NCBI RefSeq assembly: GCF_001661345.1
Contig: NW_017962926.1
Span: 62,001 to 126,000 of the forward strand
Length of the DNA: 64,000 nucleotides
From: Ascoidea rubescens DSM 1968
Taxonomy: Eukaryota > Ascomycota > Saccharomycetes > Ascoideales > Ascoideaceae
Reading direction: 5' to 3'
In this document: positions 49,463 through 60,817 of the stretch, one piece after another
Layout: the number at the start of each line of letters is the position of its first letter
How positions within the stretch are numbered: position 1 is the first letter of the stretch
Program-made: the position numbers and the translations under genes
The notes under the pieces: generated by a model
Told to the model about the DNA's origin: nothing
Databases searched by the model: none
The model's input: the letters and a program-made list of their open reading frames with translations, nothing else

Positions 49463-49837
49463 CTACTCTTCCTCGCCCTCGCCGTCGACGACCCTCTTGC
49501 TCTCCTTCATCAACTCGTACAACTGCACGATCTGCTCCGGACTCATCTTGTCCAACTGACTTCTGGTCAACGAGTGCTGCTTCCACTGACCATCACTGAT
49601 CATCGTCAAATATTCCTGCCACGACGTCAAAAACCCCACAATTTGCAACGGGTCGCTGATGTTGCGATGTGCCCTGAACTCTTCCTTCACATACATGTCT
49701 CCTAGAAACCTCTGGCTGGCAGGCAAAAACCGGTGTGCTCGAAGAATTCGTCTGTAGAGGTACACTGGGGGTAGCAACGCAGGCCCCTCTCTCACCGGTC
49801 TTCTGGGCCGGACGTAGCGTGCCATCGATGCTCTCAT
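49463..49837 (-). CDS. SDH7: Succinate dehydrogenase assembly factor 3 (LYR-family)
   Basis: Mitochondrial matrix chaperone (SDHAF3/ACN9 family) needed to mature the Fe-S subunit of succinate dehydrogenase. The frame extends upstream to 50155, but homology starts near [13 protein letters not shown], so the ATG at 49837 ([19 protein letters not shown]) is chosen; the ATG at 49825 is an alternative. This gives 124 residues with an Arg-rich presequence. Family motifs: [50 protein letters not shown]. Base composition is much more GC-rich than neighbouring genes, because it lies in a GC-rich segment. None of its leucines uses CTG. About 280 bases separate it from SEC14 on the same strand. Confidence 0.92.
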   Translation of the reverse strand: MRASMARYVRPRRPVREGPALLPPVYLYRRILRAHRFLPASQRFLGDMYVKEEFRAHRNISDPLQIVGFLTSWQEYLTMISDGQWKQHSLTRSQLDKMSPEQIVQLYELMKESKRVVDGEGEEE

Positions 49838-50772
49838 GCTGATGTGCTGGTGTGTTGTTCTTGTTGTTTTTGCTGCTTCTGCTTCCTGTGGTGTCTCTTC
49901 TCTTCTCCAGCCTATGGCGCTCGCTCTATAACAAACAATCTGTCCGCGCTGTTCCTCCGCGCTCGCCAACTTCTTCCGCGCCGTCTGCAGCCGGGAAGCG
50001 TTCCGCACTAACATCCGGCACCCACCCATCCGGTGGCGACTCTTGTTCTTAACGAACGTATCCATTGCGCAAGTTTGCAAAAATGAAAGATATTGATAAA
50101 TTTCACATTGGCCAAACAAATATCTTCTTTGAATCTCATTGGAAATTTTTTTCACTTTTTTTTATTTTTTTTGTTTCTTACAAATAGAGAACTTTCAGTT
50201 TTTACTTATTCATTTTTTCATTTCATTTTGGATTTAATCTTTTTTTTGTCCAGTTATTAATAACATTATCAATCTTATTGTTATTATATTATTGATTTCC
50301 CAGATTATATTTTTTTTTTTTACTCCTACTCTTACTCTTGTTATAAATATTCCATCTTCATTCGAATTCCATTCCATTCTATTGTCTGCTCCATCACTAC
50401 CTGGCTTTTCATTCATATTTTTTCCCATCTCCATCTTTTCAATAAAGAAAAAAAAAGAGTTCTTTATAAACTCTTTCTCTTAATAAATAAATACACAAAT
50501 ATTTTGTTTATTTATTTTATTAATATAAAATAATATATTATAATATTGCAACACCTTATACTATCCTATATTATTTCAAAAAGTTGACTAAAAAAAAAAA
50601 CTGCAAAAAAAACAGAAAAAACTACAAAAAGAAAGTAAGCAAACAACAATAAAGAAAGAAAAATTTTCTATATTTCTTTTATCTACTTTTATTTCTCATT
50701 ACAAATCAAACAAAAAAACCAAACAAAAAAACATTTCAATAATACTAACTTACCTCCTCTCATTTTCTTTCC
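49838..50772. other. Divergent SDH7 / La-motif gene promoter region
   Basis: This 0.93 kb stretch is GC-rich next to SDH7 (to about 50060). It then becomes extremely AT-rich with poly-A/poly-T and a pyrimidine-rich leader before the plus-strand gene. The frame from 49838 to 50155 continues the SDH7 frame but has no homology. Confidence 0.5.
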
Positions 50773-53199
50773 ATGTCTTTAGTGTCTACAATTTCATACG
50801 CTTCTGCTGCCAGTAGTGCTTTGGCCACTGCCACCCAAAATCAATCGTTTTCTACTTCCAACAATGATGAGCCAAAAAATGCCTCTTCAATAAATATTGT
50901 TTCCAATAATCACTCTAATTCCACAAATATCATCACAACCACTCCAACCTCTTCAACTGCTTCCTCCACTTCACCCACTACAATTAATACATCTGATGCT
51001 AAACCATCCTCACAACCAACACCTTCAACACCTTTGAGTGACTCTTTGGACTCAAAAAAGGCCCAAATCAAATTTGCAAAACCTAATAATGACAATAATC
51101 ATAGTGCAATCACTAACAATACCTCAAATAACCATAAAAAATCGAGAAAGGATAAATCCAAGAAAAATATTTCAAAAGGATCAAAAGATCCCAAAGACTC
51201 AAAAGATCCCAAAGACTCAAAAGACCCAAAAGACCCAAAAGACTCAAAAGAACTAAAGAATAAAGACTCTGGAGAACAAAAAAATAAAGGCCAAAAAGAT
51301 AAAGACTCGAAATCAAAATCAAAAGAACCAATTCCTTCAGACTCAAAAGATAAAAAATCAAAAGACTCCTTCTCAATAAATATCGATTCTGATGACAAAA
51401 AGAAAAATCTAGCTCCTGCTCCTGTTCCAACAAAAAATCCCTGGGCAACTTTCTCAAAATCCTCAAACATCCCACTTATCTCTGACATTTCAAACTGGCC
51501 ATCTCCTCTATCCGACAAAGATTCTACTCAACTAAATGATAATTCCAACCCAATCTCTTCCCCAATTCCAACTTCAACCTCAAATACCATAAAAACTAAC
51601 GCAAAGGAAAAATGGATACCATACCATGACGCCTCTTTAATATTGCCTTCTTCAAAATCAAAATTTAAATCTTCTTCAACAAATAACCCAAGTAACCCTA
51701 TAACCAAATCTTCTTCGAACAACCCAAAGAAATCTTCAAAAAATTTCAAAAAAAAATCATCTCAATCTTTAAACCCAAAACATTCCAATGGAAATGGCAA
51801 TGGCAATTCTAATGGCAATTCCACTCTCAATGGAAACTCTTCTCATTCTAACAATGATGATTTTAACACCCCCAAATCAAAATCCTTGAAACACAAACAA
51901 AAAAAATACTCAAACAAACAATTTATAAATAAAAAAATATCAAATACTGATGACTCAAAATCAACTAAATCTCACAAATCATCCAATAAATCAATTGATT
52001 CTACAAACGAAAATACACTCACTACAACTACCACTACTAACAATTCAGAGCTTTCTAACCAAAATCTCGAAAATGGTAGCTCAATTCCAAATGAAAAAAA
52101 TAAATCTAACCAATCTGATTTAGAAAAAAATCTTGTTAAAACTTCTCACAAAGAGCCTCATAAAGAACTCTCAAATGATCATTCTCACAACCATAACCAT
52201 AGCCATAACCATACTCATACTCATACTCATACTCATACTCATAATCATAAAAATGAATCAAATCACAACGATCATTCTGAATATGAAAAATCTTCCACCA
52301 AAAATTCCTCTCACAATCCTAATCGCCACTACCATCACAATCAATATCGCCAAACTCGTCGTTTTAGTAAATCGTCAACCAACAATTATTCAAATGGTAA
52401 TATAAACGGCAGCTCTACCTCTAACTCTACTTCCACTCCATCTACCAATAGTGCTGTTAATGACCCAAATGCTGATAATTTTCATCCAAATTATAAATAT
52501 AATGGACAGTCAAATCATTACCGCAAAAATTCAAAATCCTATCATGATCCAATTGCTTTTGCTCTAGCCAATCCATACCCAATGAATTACATGAATGGTT
52601 ATATTCCTAGTAACACAAGAAATTCAAGAAGAGACTCATTTATAAATTATTCCCAATATTATTATGCTTCATATTACACCGTTGCTTCTCCTATTATCCC
52701 AGCTTGTCTCAATCAAAGATACTCTTATGAACCATATAAACCAGAACTTTATCCTGAACCATTAAGCCTGGTAATAGCTCAAATAAGTTATTATTTTTCA
52801 ATCAATAATTTGTTAAAAGATTATTATTTACGTAAGCAGATGAATTCACAAGGTTATGTTCCAATAGGCATAGTTAGTCAATTTAAAAGATTGCAAACTT
52901 TATCTGGTGGAAATAATGAATTAATCTTAGAGGCATTGGATAAATGTGAAAAGGAATTGAATATTATTGATATCAATGGGTCAAAAGTAAGAGTCCGTAA
53001 TTTTTGGGCTCAATGGGTACTTCCATATGAACAAAGAGATGAACATGGAAAAGATGAGTTTGTTCAAGAGACTGTGAATGATGAAACAAAAGATAATCTT
53101 GATATAAACGCTAGTGCTAATAATGAAACTAATAATGAAACTAATAATAAAGAGAAAAAGCAACAGAATAATTTTAAAGAAGGAATTGACTCCAAGTAA
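50773..53199 (+). CDS. SRO9: La-motif RNA-binding protein, SRO9/SLF1-like
   Basis: An 808-residue protein whose C-terminal part (about residues 660-755) holds a La motif: LVIAQISYYFSINNLLKDYY, then LRKQMNSQGYVPIGIVSQFK and LDKCEKELNIIDINGSKVR. This resembles yeast SRO9 and SLF1, cytoplasmic mRNA-binding, polysome-associated proteins. The N-terminal 650 residues are low-complexity. There is a Lys-Asp-Pro/Ser repeat (SKDPKDSKDPKD, about 138-160) and a segment NPWATFSKSS that resembles the conserved PWA motif of this family. A His-rich tract (NHSHNHTHTHTHTHTHNH, about 475-495) and a Tyr-rich region follow. The protein is roughly twice the length of S. cerevisiae SRO9, mostly through these tracts. 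The start at 50773 follows a pyrimidine-rich leader. Confidence 0.88.
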   Translation: MSLVSTISYASAASSALATATQNQSFSTSNNDEPKNASSINIVSNNHSNSTNIITTTPTSSTASSTSPTTINTSDAKPSSQPTPSTPLSDSLDSKKAQIKFAKPNNDNNHSAITNNTSNNHKKSRKDKSKKNISKGSKDPKDSKDPKDSKDPKDPKDSKELKNKDSGEQKNKGQKDKDSKSKSKEPIPSDSKDKKSKDSFSINIDSDDKKKNLAPAPVPTKNPWATFSKSSNIPLISDISNWPSPLSDKDSTQLNDNSNPISSPIPTSTSNTIKTNAKEKWIPYHDASLILPSSKSKFKSSSTNNPSNPITKSSSNNPKKSSKNFKKKSSQSLNPKHSNGNGNGNSNGNSTLNGNSSHSNNDDFNTPKSKSLKHKQKKYSNKQFINKKISNTDDSKSTKSHKSSNKSIDSTNENTLTTTTTTNNSELSNQNLENGSSIPNEKNKSNQSDLEKNLVKTSHKEPHKELSNDHSHNHNHSHNHTHTHTHTHTHNHKNESNHNDHSEYEKSSTKNSSHNPNRHYHHNQYRQTRRFSKSSTNNYSNGNINGSSTSNSTSTPSTNSAVNDPNADNFHPNYKYNGQSNHYRKNSKSYHDPIAFALANPYPMNYMNGYIPSNTRNSRRDSFINYSQYYYASYYTVASPIIPACLNQRYSYEPYKPELYPEPLSLVIAQISYYFSINNLLKDYYLRKQMNSQGYVPIGIVSQFKRLQTLSGGNNELILEALDKCEKELNIIDINGSKVRVRNFWAQWVLPYEQRDEHGKDEFVQETVNDETKDNLDINASANNETNNETNNKEKKQQNNFKEGIDSK
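52199..52250 (+). repeat. CATACT/CATAAC repeat coding poly(His-Thr/Asn)
   Basis: Hexamer repeats within the La-motif gene (CATACTCATACT) code an alternating His-Thr / His-Asn tract. Confidence 0.8.
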
Positions 53200-54008
53200 T
53201 GTGTGAATAAAAGTTGATTAAATTTAAAGTCATATTCTGTTTGTTTGTTTATTAGTATTTTTTTTACTTTCTCCTTCGAATGTTTATAGTTTTTAAGATA
53301 TCATTTTGTTGCTTGTTTTATTTTATTTCATTTTATTTTACTTTATTTTCATTCATGTTTTTTTTATTTATTTTTTAATATTTTTTTTTTTTAAAAAAGA
53401 TTTTATTTATTGAGATATTGTTTTTATTTTATTATTTTACTATTGGAAAGCTATTTTAATTTATTTTCTCTAATTTATTTCACACTTTTTTTTAAAAACT
53501 ACTCTATTTTATTAATGATGTACTAAAAGGAAGAAAAAAAACCCCAAAAAAAAAAGAAAAAAACCCAAAAAAAAACCATTACAACTATAATCATAAACAA
53601 TTAATTAATTAATTGAACTTCAAACCTGGAAGAATTATGAAAAGAATGTTTATAAGAATGTTTATTTTAGTTCTATTTTAATTCTATTTTATTACTATAT
53701 TACTATTAATGATAGCTTTAATTAATTGCTTGAGGTTAAGAATTAAAGAGAATTTATAAAAATGATAAAGAAAAAGATATATATATATATATGTGTATAT
53801 GCATGATTTAAAATTGCATTTTTTAAAGTATTGTTATATGAATTCATTGATTTTTATTACTATAATTATAAGTATTATATTAGTATTATATAGGTATTAT
53901 ATAAATTAATTGAATTTTTTTTTTATTTTTTTTTTTTATTTTTTTTTTTATTTTATTTTCCATTTTATTTTCCATTTTATTTTCTTATTTTCTATTTTTT
54001 GTGATAGA
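53200..54008. other. AT-rich convergent intergenic region with homopolymers
   Basis: This 0.8 kb stretch lies between two 3' ends. Poly-T runs spaced by ATT (about 53908-53975), an AT dinucleotide run near 53778-53792 and repeated GTATTATA units (about 53870-53900). No gene seen. Confidence 0.45.
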
Positions 54009-55019
54009 TTATAAATGAGATTCAAAAAGGGTATTTGGAAATATTTCGATTGAATAATTATCTGGATCTTTAATAAAGGCGATATTTTTAATAAAACCTT
54101 TGTTGTATTGTAAGGACCAGGTTAGGTTTGGAAAGGTTTCGGACAATTGGCGACAATAGGATTGGGGATCGTCCATTGAGATACCGATGTGACCATAACC
54201 TTGAGGAGGGTCGTTACCGTTGTGGTAGCCCTTGAAGTTGGGATCAGATTCAGTGCCCCAGTTGTGAGTTAGTTCTAGGATAGATTGTCTTGAGGATTGT
54301 AGGTCCTTTGTGAGGGGCAAAGGAGTGTCTTTGGAGTGGTGGTAGCCTAGGAAATAAAGAGTGAATTTGGCAGATTCAAAGGATTTGGTGGATAGTAGTT
54401 TGAAGCCGAGAACGTTTTGGTAGAAGTGTAAAGATGCTTTGGGGTCCTTGACTCTAATCATGGTGTGGTTGAAGAGATAGTTTGAAGAGATGTCGAGTTC
54501 GATGGGAGCTGAAGGGGTGAGGTTGGTTGAGAGTTGGTCGAATGGAGAGACTTTGTAGTTTTGAATCAATTCAATCCAGTAGCCATCGGGATCGAGAAGA
54601 AAAGCAATGTCTCTTTGGTTGCCATCAGATAGTGTCTTTTTGAACTTGTATTTGTTGGGAAACTGTTGCAAATAGGAGCAGGTTTTGACCAAGTCGTTGA
54701 CAGAAAAGCAAATGTGACCAAACCCTCTATGGGGCTCGACGTTGCCGTTGTTGAGAGAGTAGTTGGGATCGAGCTCTGTGCCGTGGTTGTGGGTTAGCTC
54801 GAGAACACCATCTTTTTTGGCCCAGTTTTGGTTGTAGGCTTTCAAAGCAGGGCGGTTGAAGGCAAGCATGTAGAGGGTGAAGCTCTTTTCGGGAAATGGA
54901 AAGGTGGAGACCAAATCAAGACCAAAGGTGTCCCTGTAGAAGGGAAGCGAGACGCTGGGGTCCTTGATCCGGAGACAGGTGTGGTTGAGGGCAAAGGAGT
55001 CGTCGAATGTAACAGGCAT
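54009..55019 (-). CDS. GLO1: Glyoxalase I (lactoylglutathione lyase), two-domain
   Basis: Converts the methylglyoxal-glutathione hemithioacetal to S-lactoylglutathione; cytosolic, zinc-dependent. The protein is 336 residues with two tandem glyoxalase domains, as in yeast GLO1 (326 residues). Domain 1 begins FALNHTCLRIKDPSVSLPFY and has GVLELTHNHGTE and GFGHICFSV. Domain 2 begins YLFNHTMIRVKDPKASLHFY and has ILELTHNWGTE and GYGHIGISMDDP. The metal-binding His and Glu positions are present in both halves, so both active sites could be functional. The ATG at 55019 is the only suitable start. It diverges from SNF2 across a GC-rich promoter with two CACGTG boxes. Confidence 0.96.
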   Translation of the reverse strand: MPVTFDDSFALNHTCLRIKDPSVSLPFYRDTFGLDLVSTFPFPEKSFTLYMLAFNRPALKAYNQNWAKKDGVLELTHNHGTELDPNYSLNNGNVEPHRGFGHICFSVNDLVKTCSYLQQFPNKYKFKKTLSDGNQRDIAFLLDPDGYWIELIQNYKVSPFDQLSTNLTPSAPIELDISSNYLFNHTMIRVKDPKASLHFYQNVLGFKLLSTKSFESAKFTLYFLGYHHSKDTPLPLTKDLQSSRQSILELTHNWGTESDPNFKGYHNGNDPPQGYGHIGISMDDPQSYCRQLSETFPNLTWSLQYNKGFIKNIAFIKDPDNYSIEIFPNTLFESHL

Positions 55020-55390
55020 GGCGGCGTGGGCAATGGAAACAAAGACATTAGTAAGAGCAACTCGAGCTGATTATATGTGCCGCCCAATCGGGAAGACACG
55101 CAAGCGCACGTGAACCATCACGTGGGTCTGCGTTGCGAACGCACCCGTGACCTGCACACGCCGGCACACCGCTGCGTCTGGGCGGGGCCGAGTCGGGGAG
55201 CGGGGCTCGTGAGCTGGCTTCTTTTGGCGTCTGGAAAAAACTCCCCTTCAGTGTCGTATTTTGCAATCTTAATTTGTCTCCAGTTTGGTGTTGCTCTTCT
55301 TTTATCTTTTATCTTCCATTTGTATTCTTGTATCCCATCTCATATAAACTGCACTGGCCAGTTTTGCTTCTCCTTCTCTGATTCGCTACC
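55020..55390. other. Bidirectional GLO1/SNF2 promoter with GC-rich island
   Basis: This 0.37 kb stretch is GC-rich at about 55080-55230, with CACGTG at 55107-55112 and 55119-55124. A pyrimidine-rich leader precedes the SNF2 start. No gene seen. Confidence 0.55.
55107..55124. promoter_or_regulatory. Paired CACGTG boxes
   Basis: Two CACGTG hexamers 12 bases apart. The second lies in ATCACGTG, a full RTCACRTG Cbf1-type match. Confidence 0.55.
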
Positions 55391-58300
55391 ATGAACTACA
55401 CTTACTCTGACGACGAAGTACAAAACAACTACAGGGTACGTAATACCTTAGCTAATCGCTCCTTTCTCTATCTTCTTGATCTTCTTGCTCTTCTTTATTC
55501 TCTTTACTCTCTTTACTCTCTTTACTCTCTTCTTATTCTCTTCTATTCTACTAACCTCTTTCTCGTTCTCTAGCGATGGCAAAGACTCAGACGTGATCAT
55601 GGCGACAACGCTGCTTCTCTTCCAGAGTACATCCTTCTCTCCAACTATCTCAAGGCTGTCCATCAGCAGCAGTCTCTCGACAATGGCTCCCTCAACCTCC
55701 ACTCCCTCCAGAACAATATCAATCCCAACGTAAATCCCAATCTCAATCCCAACATCAACAACCCCAACCTTAATGCCTCCATCAGCAATTCCTCCCTCAA
55801 CTCCTTGAACAACTCCAGTATCGCTTTCACCAACATCAACAATAACATCAACAATAACAACAACAATAACTCCTTTTTGCAACAGAACTTGATCAATAAC
55901 CAGCTAAACCATCTCAACAACCCTATCATCAACCAACCCCAGTTGCAAAACAACAACGATCACATAAATAACAACTCCATCCCTCAAAACAATAACCAGT
56001 TGTTAAATCAGTCCCAGCTAATAATATTCAATGCCCAGTTCAATGCCTTCAAATTTCTTGCCAAACAACAAGTTCCTCCTCCAGAAGTTCAGAAGGTTTT
56101 GGCTACTCATTACTCGGCCATAACGAGAATTCAAAATCAGCAAATCCATTTAAATCAACAAAACAAACTCCAAATCCAAAACCAACAGCCCCAATCCATT
56201 AATCAAAATATCAATCAAAATATCAATCAAAATATCAATCAAAATATTAATCAAAATATTAATCAAAATATCAACCCAAACATTAACCAAAACATTAACC
56301 AAAACATATCTCAGATTAATCAACCTATACCTCAAATCCAAAATCTATCTCAATTACAACAACTACAACTATCCCTACAATCTTCTAATCCAAATCAACC
56401 CCAATTACAAAATATTCAAAATATCCAAAATATCCAAAATATTCAAAACCTCCAAAGTATCCAAAATATTCAAAACTTACAAAATCTACAAAATATTCAA
56501 AACTTGCAAAACCAACCTCAAAATCAGCCCCAAAATCCACCCCAAATTATTAGCCAAAATCAATCTCAACCCCAATCTCAATCTCAAATTATAAACCAAA
56601 ACTTACAAAGCCAATCTCCAATAACCCAAAACCCTTCGCAAATCCAAATACAATCTCAGATTATTAACAAAAACCTACTCAAAACTCCCTCTTTAAAACA
56701 AAGAACCCCAAGATCAAAATCAAAAAAATTACCTTCAAATTCTCCTGCCCCCATATCCTCTTCAAAAAAAAACTCAAGAGCAAACCTGCCTTCAACTTTA
56801 ATCCACCATCAACACTCACATTCTCATTTACAATCTCAAAATATATCAAATATCCAAAATATCCCAAACATCCAAAACTTATCTCAACTACATCACTTGA
56901 AAACCTTACAACAACTCAAAAAGAGGCCAACCTTCCCCGAAAAACTCTCCCTACCAACTGAAGTATCAAAACTAAAAAAATTATATCCTTCCTCTGACAT
57001 CAAAGCTGTCAACGATCCAAACGCCTTTGTTGATTGCTTCAATCTTCCTCCAACTTTAACCTTCATCGATGCAAAAATCCCCTACAATTTCATCTTCCCA
57101 AATACAAAACTAAGATCAAGTGTTCCCTCTCTAGCGCCTGATGCCCTATCCTTTTTAAACCCAAAAGACGCTCACGACATTAAAGAATCTTACACATACC
57201 TACAAATAGAAAAATCTATCCATTTACTCAAAAACTCAATCAAATCATCCTCAAATCATCCCTCCCTATCTCTCAATGATCAAATCGACCTACTAGCTCT
57301 AAATCTACTAAATCACCAAAAACAACTAAGAGGAAAACTACTATCTTTTAGCTGGTACCAAAGATCTCTACTAACAAACACTCATCCAAATTTCCTAGCC
57401 AAATCAAGAAAACTATCAATCAATGACTCTATCAAAACTTCCCAAATTCACATCCTAAACCAAAAAAATCACAAAAAACATCTTCAAAACTTCAAACTAG
57501 AACAGTCTCAATCAAAAATGAACAAAATAACTTCCTTAATCAATATCAAATCAATCAAAAAACAAAATAAATTTAAAAAATTGAAAAATAAAATCATAAA
57601 TTTTCACATTGCTTTTGAAAGAGAAACAATTCGAAGAATCGAAAGAAATGCAAAACAACGTCTATTAGCTCTAAAAGCTAATAACGCTGAAGTCTATATC
57701 AAATTATTAGACGAATCAAAAGATAGCAGAATCACTCATCTTCTACGACAAACTAATTCCTTCTTATCAACTCTTAGTAACGCCGTCAAATCTCAACAAA
57801 AAGAAACTCACGAACTAAGTATAAAAGCTGGCCATAAAATTGAAACTGATGAAGAATTTAAAAAACAATTTGGCGACGATGCCGATAGTGGTGATTTAGA
57901 TTATTATAATGTTGCCCATCGAGTTCATGAAAGTATTACAAAACAACCCTCCATTCTTGTCGGCGGTACTCTAAAAGAATACCAAATTAAAGGTTTGCAA
58001 TGGATGGTTTCCTTATTCAATAATCATCTCAACGGTATTCTCGCTGATGAAATGGGTCTAGGTAAAACTATTCAAACAATATCTCTAATTACTTATTTAA
58101 TGGAGTTTAAAAAAATTCCCGGCCCTTTTTTAGTTATCGTTCCTCTCTCAACTCTAACAAATTGGAATTTGGAATTCGAAAAATGGGCTCCTTCTGTTAA
58201 AAAAATCACCTATAAAGGAACTCCAACACAAAGAAAAAAAATGCATGACGAAATTAAAAGAAAAGATTTTCAAGTATTACTAACAACTTTTGAATACATC

Positions 58301-60583
58301 ATTAAAGATAAAAATCTTTTGGGAAAAATTCCCTGGGTTCATATGATTATCGATGAAGGTCATAGAATGAAAAATGCTCAAAGTAAATTATCCTTTACTT
58401 TGTCAAACTATTATCACACTGACTATAGACTAATTTTAACCGGTACTCCATTACAAAACAATTTACCTGAATTATGGGCTTTATTGAATTTTGTTTTGCC
58501 TAAAGTTTTCAACTCTGAAAAATCATTTGATGAATGGTTTAATACCCCCTTTGCCAGTGCAGGAGGTAATGATAGATTGGATTTATCTGAAGAAGAAACT
58601 TTATTGATTATTAGAAGATTGCATAAAGTTTTAAGACCATTTCTTTTAAGAAGATTGAAAAAAGATGTTGAAAAAGACTTGCCTAATAAAGTCGAAAAAG
58701 TTATAAAATGTAAAATGAGTGCCATCCAAGTTAAACTCTATCAGCAAATGCTTAATCATCATTCTTTATTTATTATGGATAAAAATACTAATAAATTGGC
58801 ACCAATTAGAGGATTGAATAATCCAATCATGCAACTAAGAAAAATTTGTAATCACCCTTTTGTGTTTAATGATATTGAAACTGCAATAAATCCTAGTAGA
58901 AACATTGAAAACTCCATTTGGAGAGTCGCCGGAAAATTTGAATTACTAGATAGAATTCTACCCAAGTTTAAAGCTAGAAACCATAGAGTCTTGATGTTTT
59001 TTCAAATGACTCAAGTTATTGATATCATGGTAGATTACCTCGACTATGTTGGCATAAAACATTTAAGATTAGACGGATCCACAAAGTCTGATGAAAGGCA
59101 AGAAATGCTCAAACTATTCAATGCTCCCAACTCGGAATATTTTGCATTTCTTCTTTCCACCAGAGCAGGAGGTTTAGGGCTAAATTTGCAAACCGCCGAT
59201 ACTGTTATTATTTTTGACACTGATTGGAATCCTCACCAGGATTTACAAGCCCAAGATAGAGCTCATAGAATTGGTCAAAAAAACGAAGTTAGAATATTGA
59301 GGTTGATCACTGAAGATTCAGTTGAAGAAATGATTTTGGATAGAGCTCATCAAAAATTAGACATTGATGGAAAAGTTATTCAAGCAGGTAAATTTGATAA
59401 TAAATCCACAGTAGAAGAGCAAGAAGCATTGTTAAGGCAATTATTAGAAGCAGAGGAAGCAAAGAAAAAGGATTCAGTTGAAAATGAAGAATTGACTGAA
59501 GAGGAGCTTAATGAAATTCTTGCCAGAACAGAAGAGGAAAAAGAACTATTTGCCAAAATGGACCAAGAAAGAAAGAAAAACTGGATTGAAAACTATGGTT
59601 CACTACCTAGATTGTATGCTGAAAACGAGTTACCTGGCTTTTTCAACGCTGAAATTCCAAGAGAGAAAGAAAAAACAGAACTTATTTTAGGAAAAAGAAT
59701 TAAAGCTAAAATATCTTACAAAGATGAATCTGAAATTGATTGGTTAAAATCAAATGATTTAATTAATGAAGGTGCAGATATTAAAGAAATAGAAGCAGAG
59801 CTTGAAGCAGATACTTTTGTAGACGTTCCAGAAATTGTTGCAGAAGTTAAAATACCAAAGAAAAGAGGTAGAAAACCCAAGAAACTTCTTGAGGCAATGG
59901 CAGCAGCAGTAGCATCCAACGGCAGCGTATCAATCAAAGCTGAAAATGAAACTGAAAGTGGAATTGAAAACGAAAACAACGAATTACTTTCTCTCGAATC
60001 ACCAAGAAAGCGAAAACTATCCAATGCTCCAGATTCATCGCCTGTTTTCACCGCAGGAAAAAAAATAAAATCAGAGAATCCCATCTTCAGTTTAGGAAGA
60101 GGTAGAGGTCGTGGAAGAGGGCGTGGAAGAGGTAGAGGCAGAGGTAGAGGCAGAGGGGGCTTAAAAGGTGTTGTTTCTACCCGACCTTCATCAGGCGAAG
60201 CTATGAAGCTCTCTACTGAAGAACGAATTAAATTAACCCATAAATTAAGACAATTGTTTCATACTGTGGATAATCTTAAAAATGAGGAAGGAAGAGAATT
60301 AACTGAACTATTCAAGAAAAAGCCTTCCAGGAGGTTATATCCCAATTATTATATGATTATTCGAAATCCTATTTCATTGAAAGAAATAAAGGAAAAAATA
60401 TCTAGTTTTTCGTATTTCTCATTATCAGGTATACTTGATGATATAAAATTAATGTGTGCAAATGCTAAGGCCTTTAATCAAGAAGGTTCTATTGTTTTCA
60501 ATGATTCCATTTCATTGGAAAAAGCAGCGATCGATAGATATAATGAATTAATGGCGGAAGATGCGCCTCTGTCCAGAGAGTAG
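55391..60583 (+). CDS. SNF2: SWI/SNF-family chromatin remodelling ATPase (spliced)
   Basis: Catalytic ATPase of a SWI/SNF-type remodelling complex; nuclear. Exon 1 is 55391-55435 (MNYTYSDDEVQNNYR). A 138-nt intron with a perfect TACTAAC branch is removed and exon 2 (55574-60583) follows, for a total of 1,684 residues. Order: an Asn/Gln-rich N-terminus with Asn-Ile-Asn-Gln and Ile-Gln-Asn repeats; a QLQ-like segment (FNAQFNAFKFLAKQQVPPP); an HSA-like basic helix; the ATPase with DEMGLGKT (about 840-847), DEGH (about 942-945) and the helicase C block STRAGGLGLNLQTADTVI; an AT-hook-like KKRGRKPKK; an Arg-Gly run; and a C-terminal bromodomain. GLQWMVSLFNNHLNG and the QLQ segment favour SNF2. The RSC paralog STH1 is the alternative. 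Confidence 0.93.
55436..55573 (+). other. SNF2 spliceosomal intron (138 nt)
   Basis: Donor GTACGT at 55436, perfect branch TACTAAC at 55549-55555, acceptor TAG ending at 55573. A polypyrimidine tract built from 9-bp CTCTTTACT repeats lies just upstream of the branch. The splice joins AGG|CGA between codons and keeps the frame. Confidence 0.93.
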
Positions 60584-60817
60584 TATACTATTAAATTATC
60601 CAATTGATAAAGTTTTTTTTTTTGTACCTTTTTGTTTGTTGTTAACTATTTTTTATTTTGTGGTTTTCTTTATAAAAATTATTTTCTTTATTTTTTTGAT
60701 TTATTTGGCTCTTAATTTTGTGGTTTAAAAATTGTATATATAGATTCATTTAAATAATTTAGTTTTGAATGCTAATTATTTTTAGTTCATCTTATTCTTT
60801 GCATGTAGTTTGGAGGT
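60584..60817. other. Short AT-rich convergent spacer
   Basis: About 230 bases of T-rich sequence between the 3' ends of SNF2 and the ABC transporter. Nothing seen. Confidence 0.4.

Noticed and set aside
49838-50155. N-terminal extension of the SDH7 frame
   Set aside because: The extra 106 codons precede the mitochondrial-type N-terminus and show no homology to the family; the ATG at 49837 gives the usual length.
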